Source of the DNA: Liopterus haemorrhoidalis
Taxonomy: Eukaryota > Arthropoda > Insecta > Coleoptera > Dytiscidae
Assembly: GCA_963971575.1 (NCBI GenBank)
Contig: OZ020620.1
Span: forward strand, 39,346,924-39,410,923
Length of the DNA: 64,000 bases
Reading direction: 5' to 3'
Positions 32,341 to 42,257 of the stretch are shown here, piece after piece. The translations under genes and the position numbers were made by a program. The notes under the pieces were generated by a model. That model saw nothing but the letters and a program-made list of their open reading frames with translations, did not search any database and was not told the DNA's origin. Position 1 is the first letter of the stretch. Each line of letters starts with the position of its first letter.

Positions 32341-32812
32341 CTTGTATGTTACACAACGTATTAAATAGTTAATATATTTTAGTAAAAAACACAAAAAATG
32401 CGTTATTTTCCGAAAACATAATCTGATCAAAAATTCCTTTTGTACTATTCGGGTTCACACCAATGTACATTACTTAGAATTTTTTCAGATTTTTAGTTTA
32501 AACCATCTGGGCTATAGGGTGTGGGACAAAAATTTTTTTGCACAATTTTGGCAAAAATCGCAACAAAATAATTTATTTTGCAAAAATAAAATTTTGATCG
32601 TTAATCCACGTACTAAGGGCTTTCATTTGATACCCTACTCAGAATTTAAAAAAAATATTTTTTTTTTCGATGAGCACATATTTGTTTATATTTTTAGGGA
32701 GGTATGTTTTTTAGATGTTTTAGTATTTTTCCTATGTGCGGGTCAAGGAGTTGTATAAGCATCCCAAATTTCAACTCTCTAGGTTTAGTCGTTTGGCTAC
32801 AATTTTTACCGA

Positions 32813-32813
<1 letters not shown>

Positions 32814-32881
<68 letters not shown>
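32814..32881. repeat. (GACA)n microsatellite, about 17 units
   Basis: 68 bp of perfect CAGA/GACA tetramers. The same site in family C copy 1 has only about three GTCT units, so this array expanded in this copy. The CLSVCLSV and QTDRQTDR reading frames across it are artefacts. Confidence 0.97.
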
Positions 32882-32882
<1 letters not shown>

Positions 32883-32935
32883 GACAAAATGACGGTATAA
32901 GGGTTTTTTGGTCATACCTACAAAACCCTAAAAAA

Positions 32936-33447
32936 TGGACATAACCCCTTTTCAAAATGACCGATTCAAATATATCTCATCATTTGTGTTTTGTTGAGAC
33001 AAATTCTCCAGGTTTAAAAATAAGATTTCAAATCTAAAATTAATTTTCAGTTTAACAAATAAAAGTTTAGTTAATGATATATTATTTTTATGAAATATGA
33101 TTCTGTGTGCTCATCATTTGACAGTTAAAAACATATTTTAATAATTGTATTTATCCATGTCGACAAATTGTTACTACCCACACTAAAATACACAAAAATA
33201 TGAAAAATATGACATTTTTTAAACGTAAGATGTTGAGAGATAATAGATTGGAGACAGTGGCGTACCAAGCTCATGAGCTAATATTAAAACAATTATGAAA
33301 CTTTTGAACCAGAAACGATAATATCCCACCAGCATTGCTGATGCTGAATCTGCGGATAAGGCAGTTTTACTCTATAATAAAAACATCTTTATTTTATTTT
33401 GTTTTTATTAAAAAGATCGTCCAGCGCTCCTCAGTTCACTGTGTACC
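32936..33447. other. No gene recognised
   Basis: AT-rich. It begins with ACATAACCCCTTTTCAAAAT, an inverted copy of the motif at 26925-26950. Confidence 0.5.
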
Positions 33448-33790
33448 TTACTGTACGATCCTCAGTCGCGTTAATGTAATGTTGAGGCAGATTAAGGGAA
33501 ACTTTAAGCCATGGGGTTCTTCCTGCAGGATTAACCACAAGAAAGAAACCACCATCACACATCTCCATATAAGCGGACCCATGGACACCTCCTTCGAGGT
33601 GAAGAGCCTCCTATTCGTGCAACGTGTAACACAGAATTGTCTGTATAACACATTTTAACTCAGTGTGTACAGTTCGAGGATGTCAGGGAGAGGTTAGGCC
33701 TGTGCTTTGACCTGTCAGTTGCTTTAGGTGACGACAGAGTACTCATGGACTGTTTTATGTCTGTAATTTTGTACCTAATTTTAATGTGTT
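33448..33790 (+). pseudogene. Jockey-type LINE C-terminal region
   Basis: The first part reads NFKPWGSSCRINHKKETTI and THLHISG, corresponding to the W-SS--RK-E---TRLRIGHT segment after the RNase-H-like region of Jockey-type elements. After a frameshift near 33585 the next frame reads HGHLLRGEEPPIRATC and, past an in-frame TAA, HILTQCVQFEDVRERLGL and LGDDRVLMDCFMSVILYLI. This is the usual C-x2-C...H-x3-C zinc-binding end, with the Cys pair reduced to one. RT and endonuclease are absent. The MITE at 33891 starts 100 bp further on. Confidence 0.75.
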
Positions 33791-33890
33791 ATTTTGTTCT
33801 GTGATATCTGATGGTAACTGGGCCCTTTACAACGTCTTACCATCATCCAGCGTTTGTTCAGTTTTTCTAACAGGCTATTTTTCTAATTTA

Positions 33891-34334
33891 GGCCGCGGTC
33901 TGACTGATCGAGTGCTGTCGATCGTTTGCTGTCGAGCAAATTTCAAACACACGTTAACTAAGGGCATGAGTCGCACTGAACCATCGTTTGCTATCAAGTA
34001 GCATCAAGTTGTTTGTATTTCAAACCGGTTTGAATTTCACACGACGCTCGACGCTCAACCATATATTATTTGACAGTTTGAATGTCAAAAAAAAAAAAAA
34101 AAAATTAAAATATAGAGTAAAATGGATTCGCTAATTAGTATTAACTGTTTGATAGTATTATTTTAGGTTGCAATGTGCACTATTTGACAAGTGAGAAACA
34201 AATTTACTTGACACTGAATGATCGATAATACTCGACAGTACTTGATCAGTCAGACCAGCTTTTAAATTTTTAAACGACACTACACGACTCGACGCTACGT
34301 TACACGACGGCGCGCGATCAGTCAGACTGCTGCC
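33891..34334. mobile_element. PIF/Harbinger-like MITE with TTA duplication
   Basis: 444 bp with inverted ends GGCCGCGGTCTGACTGATCG and the complement of GGCAGCAGTCTGACTGATCG. The 3-bp target duplication TTA is at 33888-33890 and 34335-34337. It is non-coding. Subterminal CGA-rich words (ACACGACGCTCGACGCTC, CGACTCGACGCTACG) repeat in both halves. The 3-bp TWA duplication and GG start fit PIF/Harbinger. Confidence 0.85.
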
Positions 34335-34425
34335 TTATTTGTATTTGTCCATGAAAGATTTCTTTTACAGTTCTCTATGGTGGACAGAATAAGGTATCAA
34401 AAAGTTTGAATGCAAAATCCACTAA

Positions 34426-34543
34426 TGGTAGGTTGCTAACGTAAGAGTTTTCTCTAACTCAAGTTAAAATCATTTGTTTTCATATCTTACAACATAACTT
34501 ACAACATCGAATTAGAGATAATTCTTACTTTAGCATCCGGCCA
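34426..34543. mobile_element. Hairpin MITE (family D), copy 1
   Basis: Imperfect inverted halves TGGTAGGTTGCTAACGTAAG and CTTACTTTAGCATCCGGCCA enclose an AT-rich centre. TAA lies at the left edge and TTA at the right. It is an older, more diverged copy of 35051-35178. Confidence 0.75.
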
Positions 34544-35050
34544 TTACTAGATTATAAAATAGCTATCCAAAACATGGTTGTAAGTGCAAAATCCGCTGTG
34601 TCCAAAAATTTGTTTTCAAAATCCGTCATGTTCAAATTGGCTGCTGTCTGGAGGTTCCACACATATTTGAATCAATTGCTAGAGCATAGTAGTTGAATAT
34701 TCATTATTGTTGTAATATTAAGAGTAAAAATGGATGATATTGGTGTATCAATTAAAAAGAATGCAGCCGTAAAAGAATAGTACAAGAACATAGGCATAAA
34801 AGGAGTATTGCAAAACGGTAAAAATAGTAAGTTAACAGTAGGCCGCCACGCTATTTTGATTTTTAATTACTTTTGGTATGATGTTAAACTTAATAAACAA
34901 ATAATTCAACAAAAGCCTTATTTTTCTGGATTGAAAGCATCATTTTGTTGCAAAACCCGCTAAGTCCAAACTTAAAGAGGTTTTTTTTATGTAATCCTGC
35001 CACCATTGTTTAATCTGATACCCTCTATTGGTAGATAATCATAATACTAA
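34544..35050. other. No gene recognised
   Basis: AT-rich spacer between the two family D MITEs. The phrases TGCAAAATCC(A/G)CT and TCCAAA recur several times (about 34411, 34589, 34953), but no unit could be delimited. Confidence 0.45.
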
Positions 35051-35178
35051 TGGCGGGTTGCTAACGTAAGAGTTATCCCTAACTCGAGTTAAAATTATTT
35101 GTTTTTGTATGCTACAACATACAAAAACAAATGATTTTAACTCGAGTTAGGGATAACTCTTACTTTAGCAACCGGCCA
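35051..35178. mobile_element. Hairpin MITE (family D), copy 2, near-perfect
   Basis: 128 bp that is nearly one uninterrupted palindrome. The left half, from TGGCGGGTTGCTAACGTAAG, is complementary to the right half ending CTTTAGCAACCGGCCA, with arms of about 62 bp. TAA lies on both sides (35048-35050, 35179-35181), consistent with a 3-bp target duplication. Confidence 0.9.
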
Positions 35179-35579
35179 TAAGACAATTAACAAGAATTGT
35201 TTGTAAAAATATGTCTGAAGTATTCTATAACAGTTTTTCGTCCCTCCTGCAAAATGGCATAGAGTGGTCATGGCAAGTTTTGTATTTAGACCACTCAAAT
35301 AATGTATAGAACATACCATATTATTTTTGAAGATCGGCATAAAATAATTATTCCGTATTAACTATCATCACATTGTTAAACTACAAAAGAATTAGGGTTT
35401 ATGTTTACAACCATGTTGTAATCAGTCAACGGTCAGTGGCGCATACATACGTTTAAGTACTAACTATAAATAAGTATACTTGTTTTTGTTAATCCTTTAA
35501 GTAAGATGCGTAATGTGAAAAACGAATCCCTATGGCTATGGTTTGACACGCCTAGTTATATCACTTATATTGTAATTTT

Positions 35580-35975
35580 ATGAGTTCTCTAACTTTTATT
35601 ATTTTATTACGATCTTCAAATGTAATTTTGTACGGATTATATGCTACAGTACAGACTACCCCAGGAAGAATTAGTCAAACTTCAATGGTCAATAAATTAT
35701 TACTTTGTTATGTTTTCGAATCGGATCTTGCTGATGACCTTTCTTTGCGTAAAATTATACTCTATCTCCGAAAGACTGATAGTAATATAATTTATTATTT
35801 TATTTATAAAAAGTTATTGTATTATCACACAGAAGCGGTAAAACAAAAGCGACAAAATATGAATAGTTCGAAACGAAATATTGTTAAAAACAGCGAGTGT
35901 GCCGCACATATTATATGGGAATACGAACTAGGGTTAAACACAATAGGCCATAAAAAATTTACCCTAAAATTTTGA
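35580..35975 (+). other. 131-codon open frame, function unknown
   Basis: The translation (MSSLTFIILLRSSNVILYGL onwards) matches nothing I recognise. Most of the frame runs through the inverted-repeat element 35660-36205, whose arm sequence would have to be coding. Composition is that of AT-rich chance frames. I regard it as probably non-coding. Confidence 0.15.
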
Positions 35976-36205
35976 GAAAAATATGGTCGCAGGGGTGTGT
36001 TTAATGATATGATAAATATTGTCACAGGCGTGCGTTTAATAAAATGATAAATAGTAATATAGAAATACACAAAACCAATTTAAACGTGTTTAAAATGTGC
36101 ACGCCAGTGGTAACTGCCTGAAAAATGATTTATTACTATCAGGCTTTCAGAGATAGAGTATAATATGCTCACGGCCTTTGAGGTTTGGTAGATTTTCCTG
36201 GAATA
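35660..36205. mobile_element. Inverted-repeat element of about 545 bp
   Basis: The left arm CCCAGGAAGAATTAGTCAAA to ATACTCTATCTCCGAAAGAC is matched, inverted and imperfectly, by the right arm ending TTGGTAGATTTTCCTGG (the AGAGATAGAGTATAAT block is shared). The centre holds a 37-bp tandem pair (GTGTGTTTAATGATATGATA / GTGCGTTTAATAAAATGATA). Ends and target duplication are not sharp. Confidence 0.6.
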
Positions 36206-36289
36206 ATGTGTGTATTAATATTTAAACTAAAATCAATCTGCTGACAAATGTAAATATTGAATGATGTTTAATGTATCTCCATCTCCATC

Positions 36290-36570
36290 GTTCCTTATTT
36301 CATTGAAATGAGGTAAGTGTGTTTGATTCGCGACCCCTGTAGTTACGCCAGGGCGCTTACAAAAATACCCGTCGCGGCAGAAGTTATTTGTCGAGAGCGG
36401 TCGAGTGTTTTTATGACACGTTTGAAGCGGGACGCCTCCTGGAATTCACTAATGAGTTGTTGGCACGGTTGCCAATGACACACCGGTTACCATGACTACG
36501 ACGCCCGGCGTCTCTCCCGGCGTCTGTACCGCCGTCTACCTCCGCAGCATAAACTCTATCCGCTTCTACG
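36290..36570. other. GC- and CpG-rich patch
   Basis: A marked compositional island with GCCAGGGCGCTTACA, CGTCGCGGCAGAAG, CGACGCCCGGCGTCTCTCCC and GCGTCTGTACCGCCGTC. No frame of useful length or recognisable product. It could be an unrecognised TE part, a promoter-type region or an exon of an unseen gene. Confidence 0.5.
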
Positions 36571-36724
36571 ATTGAAAAATGAAGAATTTGATATGTCTGA
36601 AAAATTTAAAAATGGAAAAATAACTGCGCATTTTAACACTTTTTTATTTATTTTCGATGTTGCAACTCTTTGAATAGCTGGAACATTCACAAATTTATCA
36701 GCTTCATTTTAGGCTTTCGTAGGA

Positions 36725-37140
36725 ATTACCAAGTAACCTTTATACCCTCGCTTATATGTCTGTCTGGTAGATATTGTAGTTGAACGGCTGAACCTGGAAA
36801 GCTGAAATTTGGCATGCACTTATAACTCGGACCCACACATAGAATTATTTTTATGAATTTTCAAAAAAAAAAACAAAACATAAATTTAAATTTCTTTTTA
36901 TCAGTTTTCGCTCTTAATGCATGGATAAACGAGCAAAATTTTATTTTTGTGAGAAATTTGAAAATGATTTTCAAAAATGTGTGAAAAAAATGTTGTCTCC
37001 CAAATATTTCTAAAAGGGATTGATCTAAGAACCTGTAAAAAATTTCAGTATTGTACTTGATTTAGAATTGAAGAATTAGATTGGTAGGAAAATAATTTTT
37101 GGTTTTAGTTTTCTGAATTTTAACTTAAATTTTGTTCAAT
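36725..37140 (+). repeat. Diverged relative of family C repeat
   Basis: TGTCTGTCTGGTAGATATTG followed by TAGTTGAACGGCTGAACC and GCTGAAATTTGGCATGCAC parallels 18341-18400 (TGTCTGTCTG, GTAGCCAAACGGCTAAAC, GTTGATATTTGGATTGC). Later words (AGCAAAATTTTATTTTTGTG) also agree in order. The match is too diverged for recent duplication, so it is an older member or a sister family. Confidence 0.6.
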
Positions 37141-37149
37141 AAAACTATG

Positions 37150-38335
37150 TCAGTCAGAGCTCAACTGTCATCAGCTCTCACGAGAAAATTATAATGCTGA
37201 CCAATCATGTCATATTTCAATTTTCATCAGATCTCATGAGAAAATTGTCATGCTGACCAAACAAGTCATGTTTCAACTTTAAGCAGATCTCATGAGAAAA
37301 TTGTAATGCTGGTGAAACATTTCATCTTTCATGAGATCTGACGAGAAAATTATAATGCTGACCAAACACGTCATATTTTAATTTTCATAGATTTCATGAG
37401 AAAATTATAATGCTGACCAAATATGTCATATTTCAACTGATGAGAAAATTATGATGCTGATCAAACTTGTCATATTTTAATTTCCATCAATTTTTATGAG
37501 AAAATTATAATGCTGGCAAAACATGTCAAATTTTAATTTTCATAGATCTCATGAGAAAATTAAAATGCTGACCAAACGTGTCATATTTTAATTTCCATCA
37601 ATTTTTATGAGAAAATTATAATGCTGGCAAAACATGTCATATATTAATTTTCATAGATCTCATGAGCAAATTATAATGCTAAGAAAATGAATCATATTTC
37701 AACTTTCATCAGATCTCATGAGAAAACTATAATGCTGACCAAATATTTCATATTTTAATTTCCATCAATTCTCATGAGAAAATTAGAATACTGACCAAAC
37801 ATATCATATTTTAATTTTCACAGATCTCAAGAGCAAAATTATAATGCTGGCCTGACATGTCATATTTTAATTTTCACAGATCTCATGAGAAAATTATAAT
37901 GCTGACCAAACATGTCATTTTTTTAATTTTCACAGATCTCATGAGAAAATTATAATGCTGACCAAACATGTCATATTTTAATTTTCATAGATCTCATGAG
38001 AAAATTATAATGCTGACCAAACATGTCATATTTCAACTTTCATAAAATCTTATGAGAACCTTGTAATGCAGACCAAACATGTCACCTTTCAACTTTCATC
38101 AGATCTCATTTGAAAATTACAATGCTGACCAAACATATCATATTTCAACTTTCATAAGATCTCATGAAAAAATTACAATGCTGCCCAAACATGTCACATA
38201 ACAACTTTCATCAGATTTCATGAAAAAAATATAATGCTGGCAAAACAAGTCTTGTTTCAATTTTCATCAGATTTCATAAGAAAAATATAATCCTGGCCAA
38301 ACATTTCATACTTCAACTTTCATCAGATCTGATCC
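37150..38335 (+). repeat. Satellite, about 21 units of 55-58 bp
   Basis: A head-to-tail array with consensus TCATATTTTAATTTTCATAG, ATCTCATGAGAAAATTATAA, TGCTGACCAAACATG. Each unit carries the palindrome TCTCATGAGA. Units diverge by substitutions and small indels, most at the array edges and least in the middle (37850-38030). No protein frame spans it. Confidence 0.95.
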
Positions 38336-39411
38336 TATTATCCCTGTACAAACAGTTACTTATTTTAAGTATTAAATACTCGATGATGAGTCGACCCCAG
38401 AGCTTACTGCACAATTTCGGAAGATCAAAATCTAAAGGAAGTGGGGGGATTCAAACCTGCATCCCTGAGCTCCGCAGACAACCGTTGACATCAATTTAAT
38501 GGTTATAGTTGTAACCATTAAATTAATAAACAAGAATTTAAAAAGAACTTCCGAAGAAATTTGATTTAACTACATTTATCCTAAAACGCTTTGAAGATAT
38601 ATTAGTACCCCGTAATAAATAAATATGAAGTTAATTATTTTGTTATTAATAAATCACTTAATATAAAATTAAAACTCGATTAAATAATAACTAAATATTA
38701 TGTTTATTTCATTACATACATACATATATATTTATCCATTTACTGTATACACGGAAATAACAAGTTGAGACATAATTTTTCCATTTGCAAAATTGATAGA
38801 TTATCCACTTATAAATATTTGAATTTCAAACGGATTTTTCTAGTTTAAATCTCGATTTATAATCTGAGTATAGAGACATGTTTCAGGATGTCATAGTGCG
38901 AAATAATATCGATATGTCATTTGTTGGACGGCAGACCAGAATCCAAGTGTAGTCGAGTGACAAACAAGCTCTCTATAGCGATGATATGATTAACACGTCA
39001 CCTATACATGACTGATCACTATTTTCTACCGGGATCTAACATGCTATGGAATCTCTACCTACATACCACTATCTACCAAGGGTATATTTCTTATTTACTA
39101 TATCACCGAGATATTTTAATTTAATCAATCAACAATTTTTATACACTGCTTTGTTTTAGTCCACACGTTTGAAGGTGCATTGATCATATTGCAGATTTTT
39201 TTTTTCTTCTACTGTGTCTTCTTTCGAAAATTGGTATACATCATACCTATTTTCTTTTGAAATAACAGCTCGGAATAGATTTAAGTAGTCGGAACCGGGT
39301 ATCCGGGTAACGCGAAAATTGCAAACCCGGTTTTACCCGAAAACCGGAACCAGATACTCGAAAAACCGGTTTCGGTTCCCAGCACTAGTAAAAATGATAA
39401 TTCGGCATTTA
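38336..39411. other. No gene recognised; possible hAT end
   Basis: At 38450-38490 the minus strand has GCAGGTTTGAATCCCCCC, a B-box-like word without a matching A-box. At 39290-39385, GGAACCGGGTATCCGG... and CGGTTTCGGTTCCCAGCACT resemble subterminal and terminal sequence of hAT elements beginning (C/T)AGTGCTGGGAACCG, but only one end is visible. Confidence 0.35.
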
Positions 39412-39791
39412 CAGTACCTAGACAAAATATTATAACCACTTACAAAAACAACTGTTTATTAAATATGCCGACATATAATCATTTGCTACTTTATTTATTT
39501 CTTTAACATATCGTGTATTTATTAAAAGATAAGCTATTTTAAACATCTTCAACTCTGTATTTTTATTCTGAGACTGATTTGCAAGAACACAAAGTACCGA
39601 TTTTGTCCTGGACAGGTAACTCGCCGGATGTCAATCCTATCGAAAATGTTTGGAACCTCCTGAAAAGACTTGTTTATGATTTAAATAATACTAATAAACA
39701 AGTTAATAGATAATATTAAAAAAGTATGGCATGGCTCTCCAGAAATTGAAAATTGTATTAGGGCATGTATTGAGAGTATGCCTCCAAGAAT

Positions 39792-40663
39792 AGGGGATAG
39801 GCATGATTTTTTTTTAACTTTTTATTATATTCCTCTTGTTGCATATAAACATAAAAAACAGTTTTAAATTTTTTTTTTTTTAATTTGAAGGCTTAAAACA
39901 ATCATAAATGTATGTAGCGCGCGAAAACGACGTGTGACGTCATACCCTTCTAACTGACACATGACACTACTAGTCTAGCCAGCGTACATAGTCTGTTAAG
40001 AACTTATTTGTTTGTATAACTTTTATAGGTTATGTAAAGTTAGAGTGATTTTAATTAAAATAAAGTTTAATTCTATAAAAACAAATTATACATGTTTACC
40101 GAATTAAATTTTATATTAAAATATATAAAATATGGAAGATCCAGGCCCTAGTACTTCGAAACATAGTCGAAAATATTGTTTAGTACCAATGTGCACAAAT
40201 AGTTCAATAGAAATCCAAAAAAATTATTTATATCATTACCTGATGACGAAAAACAACAGAAAAGCTATGAGACGAAATAAAACCGATATTTCAGAAAAAA
40301 GTAAACTTTATGTTTGTGAAGACCATTTTAATGTGAGTACATATATTTTATAAATTATTTTAATAATAAATGCGTGAAAAATTGTTTAAAAACAAATACA
40401 AAACTCTCAAACAATACAATATAAACACGTAAACATTATGTTTTCTCTGTATCTGTGACGTCAAACTCTTACAGTCTCAGTCGTATCTACTCGGCAACCT
40501 TCGCGGCGTGGTCGGCTTATTTCAAATTTACAATATTTTAATTAAAAACTTTGGCTATAATATTAATTAAAATGTGATTTTTGTTGTGTTAGGTGACATA
40601 ACTAACATTAAAATATCAAAAAAATGTAGTTTTAAGGAAATATAAATTTTATGCGTATCCCCT
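39792..40663 (+). mobile_element. ISL2EU-like element, copy 2
   Basis: 872 bp with ends AGGGGATAGGCAT and ATGCGTATCCCCT. AT is duplicated at 39790-39791 and 40664-40665, proved by the restored Tc1 reading frame. It shares both terminal regions with 15689-16625 but keeps a different interior: a THAP exon on the plus strand, followed after a deletion by the region upstream of the minus-strand gene. Confidence 0.8.
40132..40332 (+). pseudogene. THAP zinc-finger first exon of transposase, remnant
   Basis: ATG 40132 opens exactly 67 codons ending at a splice-donor-like GTGAGT (40333-40338). The residues form a THAP-type C2CH finger: KYCLVPMC (C16, C21, spacing 4), a 40-residue gap, then VCEDHF (C62, H65). 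THAP fingers bind transposon ends or DNA targets and open several transposases (P element, ISL2EU-type). The usual Trp/proline positions between the zinc ligands are altered (YHYLMTKNNRKAMRR), so the copy is somewhat decayed. Catalytic exons are deleted. The 73-codon open frame to 40353 includes probable intron. Confidence 0.75.
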
Positions 40664-40823
40664 ATTGCGGAAATAATAAAAGCAAAAGGGGACAAAATAT
40701 TAAAAAACATTTTATAAATGTACTAAAATAATTTAAAATAATAAAATACAAAATAAAAATAAAATTGGTGTATCACTATTTTGTTGATTTTGTGTAAAAC
40801 AATGATTTTTTAAAACATCATAA

Positions 40824-42257
40824 TAGTCTAAGAGCTAGCAACGTCACAAAAAAGTTTATTTTAGGTCGGCTGGTTTTTCGATATTTCTCTTTCTTATTGA
40901 AGTTAGGTAGGAATGCGGTACGTCTGGCACCTGGGAGCGGTTGCGTTTATCTGTGCGCATCTCGCCTGTACAGGTAAAAAGTGGATATTTTGAAATCATT
41001 TTAAGACATTTTTTTTTTTTATATAATTTTCTATGTCTTCTTAGCATTATAAATTTATAGTTGCCAGACAGTTTCGTTGTTGCTAACATTGCGCCAGATC
41101 TAATTTAAGTATTTGAAAAATAATATTTTTCAAACCATTTTAGTATAGCTGTAATTTTAATAGGACATAGTTCTGTAATCAAAGAATTCAATATTAATTT
41201 GCCAGACGGAAATTCCGTTGTTTAACTAGGAACCAGACCCATTGAAGTCCCGGGGAGAATAGGTGAGTTAGAAGAGATAACAGTAAAACAATCACAGCTG
41301 CTATTTTTTAAGTTGGCGTCGACCACATGAGTGTTTATGTTTGCTTGTTTTTATAAAATAAAATAAAGCAGAATTTTATCGTGATGAGTGAGGAAAAAGA
41401 AAAATGTGTTTTTTGTTCAGACAAAAGTGGTAAAATAATAATAATTTAATTTAATTTTTTTACAGATACTCAGGTCCTAGAAAATGACGATACATCTGAA
41501 TACAATAATAATAATGATATAAGGAGTGATAACGATGATAGCAGTGACGATGATACTGACATTTTATTGTGACAGTATTATTCAATAAAAATACTGAATT
41601 ACATTTTATGTTTCATTTCCTACATATTTAAAATAAATTATTTGTTTTATTTTGCTAATAATATTTTTTATCAGTTGTTCTCATCCCATTTTACTTTAAT
41701 TATTATTCTACTCTATTTTTTTATGAAATTCTAACCTATATAACCTGTCTCTCTCTAACGCCCTCTGTTGCAAATCTCTCTCACGCAACCAACGAATAAG
41801 CTGCCACACTCTTCTAACTTACCTATTATCCCCGGGACTTAAATTGGTCTGGTTCCTAGTTAAACAACGGAATTTCCGTCTGGCAAATTAATATTGTATT
41901 CTTCGATTACAGACCTATATCATATTAAAATTACAGCTATACTAAAATGGTTTGAAATTATTATTTTTTAATTACTTAAATTAGATCTGGCGCAATGTTA
42001 GCAACAACGAAACTGTCTGGCAACTATAAATTTATAATGCTAAAAAGACATAGAAAATTATATATATAAAAAAAATGTCTTAAAATGATTTCAAAATATC
42101 CATTTTACCTGTACAGGCGAGATGCGTACAGGTAAACGCAACCGCTCCCAGGTGCCAGACGTACCGCATCCCTACCTAACTTCAATAAGAAAGGAAAATA
42201 TCGAAAAACCAGCCGACCTAAAATTCTTTCTCGAAAACGTTGCTAGCTCTCGGACTA
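40824..42257. mobile_element. Element with 450-bp terminal inverted repeats
   Basis: 1434 bp inserted in the Tc1-like element. Left arm 40824-41276 and right arm 41809-42257 are near-identical inverted copies (ends TAGTCTAAGAGCTAGCAACG and CGTTGCTAGCTCTCGGACTA). TAA flanks both sides (40821-40823, 42258-42260). The unique centre of about 530 bp holds a small spliced-gene candidate and a poly(A) signal. The class is unknown; a TAA duplication would suit PIF/Harbinger-related enzymes, but such long arms are unusual there. Confidence 0.85.
41384..41572 (+). CDS. Candidate two-exon small acidic CxxC protein in long-TIR element
   Basis: I do not recognise this product. Exon 1 (41384-41429) encodes MSEEKEKCVFCSDKS. 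A 36-nt candidate intron (41430-41465) starts GTAAAA and ends after a pyrimidine-rich stretch at TTTACAG. Exon 2 (41466-41572) continues in phase as DTQVLENDDTSEYNNNNDIR and then SDNDDSSDDDTDILL, stopping at TGA. The predicted protein is 50 residues, with a single CxxC pair and a very acidic tail. AATAAA follows 13 bp after the stop. The intron is shorter than most insect introns, which counts against it. It may be a vestige of a larger gene lost from the centre. Confidence 0.4.

Larger units (their letters stand above)
31835..32935. repeat. Composite dispersed repeat (family C), inverted copy 2
   Basis: Reverse complement of most of 18290-19805. It starts with TGTGAAGTGTGAATTTTCAC (the terminal palindrome) and ends past the CAGACAGA microsatellite at ATGACGGTAT. 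It carries one unit of the duplicated block and a complete tRNA-like module. With copy 1 it forms an inverted pair 12-13 kb apart, with the intact LINE close to this copy. Confidence 0.78.
39582..40717 (+). pseudogene. Tc1-type transposase C-terminus split by ISL2EU-like element
   Basis: The plus strand reads QEHKVPILSWTGNSPDVNPI and ENVWNLLKRLVYDLN, the block containing the third catalytic residue (Glu of NPIENVW, DD34E class). A frameshift near 39710 follows, then KKVWHGSPEIENCIRACIES and MPPR. At 39791 the ISL2EU-like element interrupts codon ATT. Beyond it the frame resumes as AEIIKAKGDKILKNIL and stops at TAA 40715-40717. Joining the flanks with one AT restores PPR-I-AEIIKAKG, the normal Tc1 ending. 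All N-terminal parts are missing. Confidence 0.9.

Noticed and set aside
32694..32915. Repetitive frames with CLSV or QTDR repeats
   Set aside because: They are produced by the (GACA)n microsatellite.
33786..34001. 71-codon frame across the LINE/MITE boundary
   Set aside because: It spans the end of the LINE relic and the start of the TTA-flanked MITE, so it is a junction artefact.
37150..38335. CRISPR-like regular array
   Set aside because: Whole 55-58-bp units repeat with no unique spacers, and this is eukaryotic DNA with no cas genes; it is a satellite.
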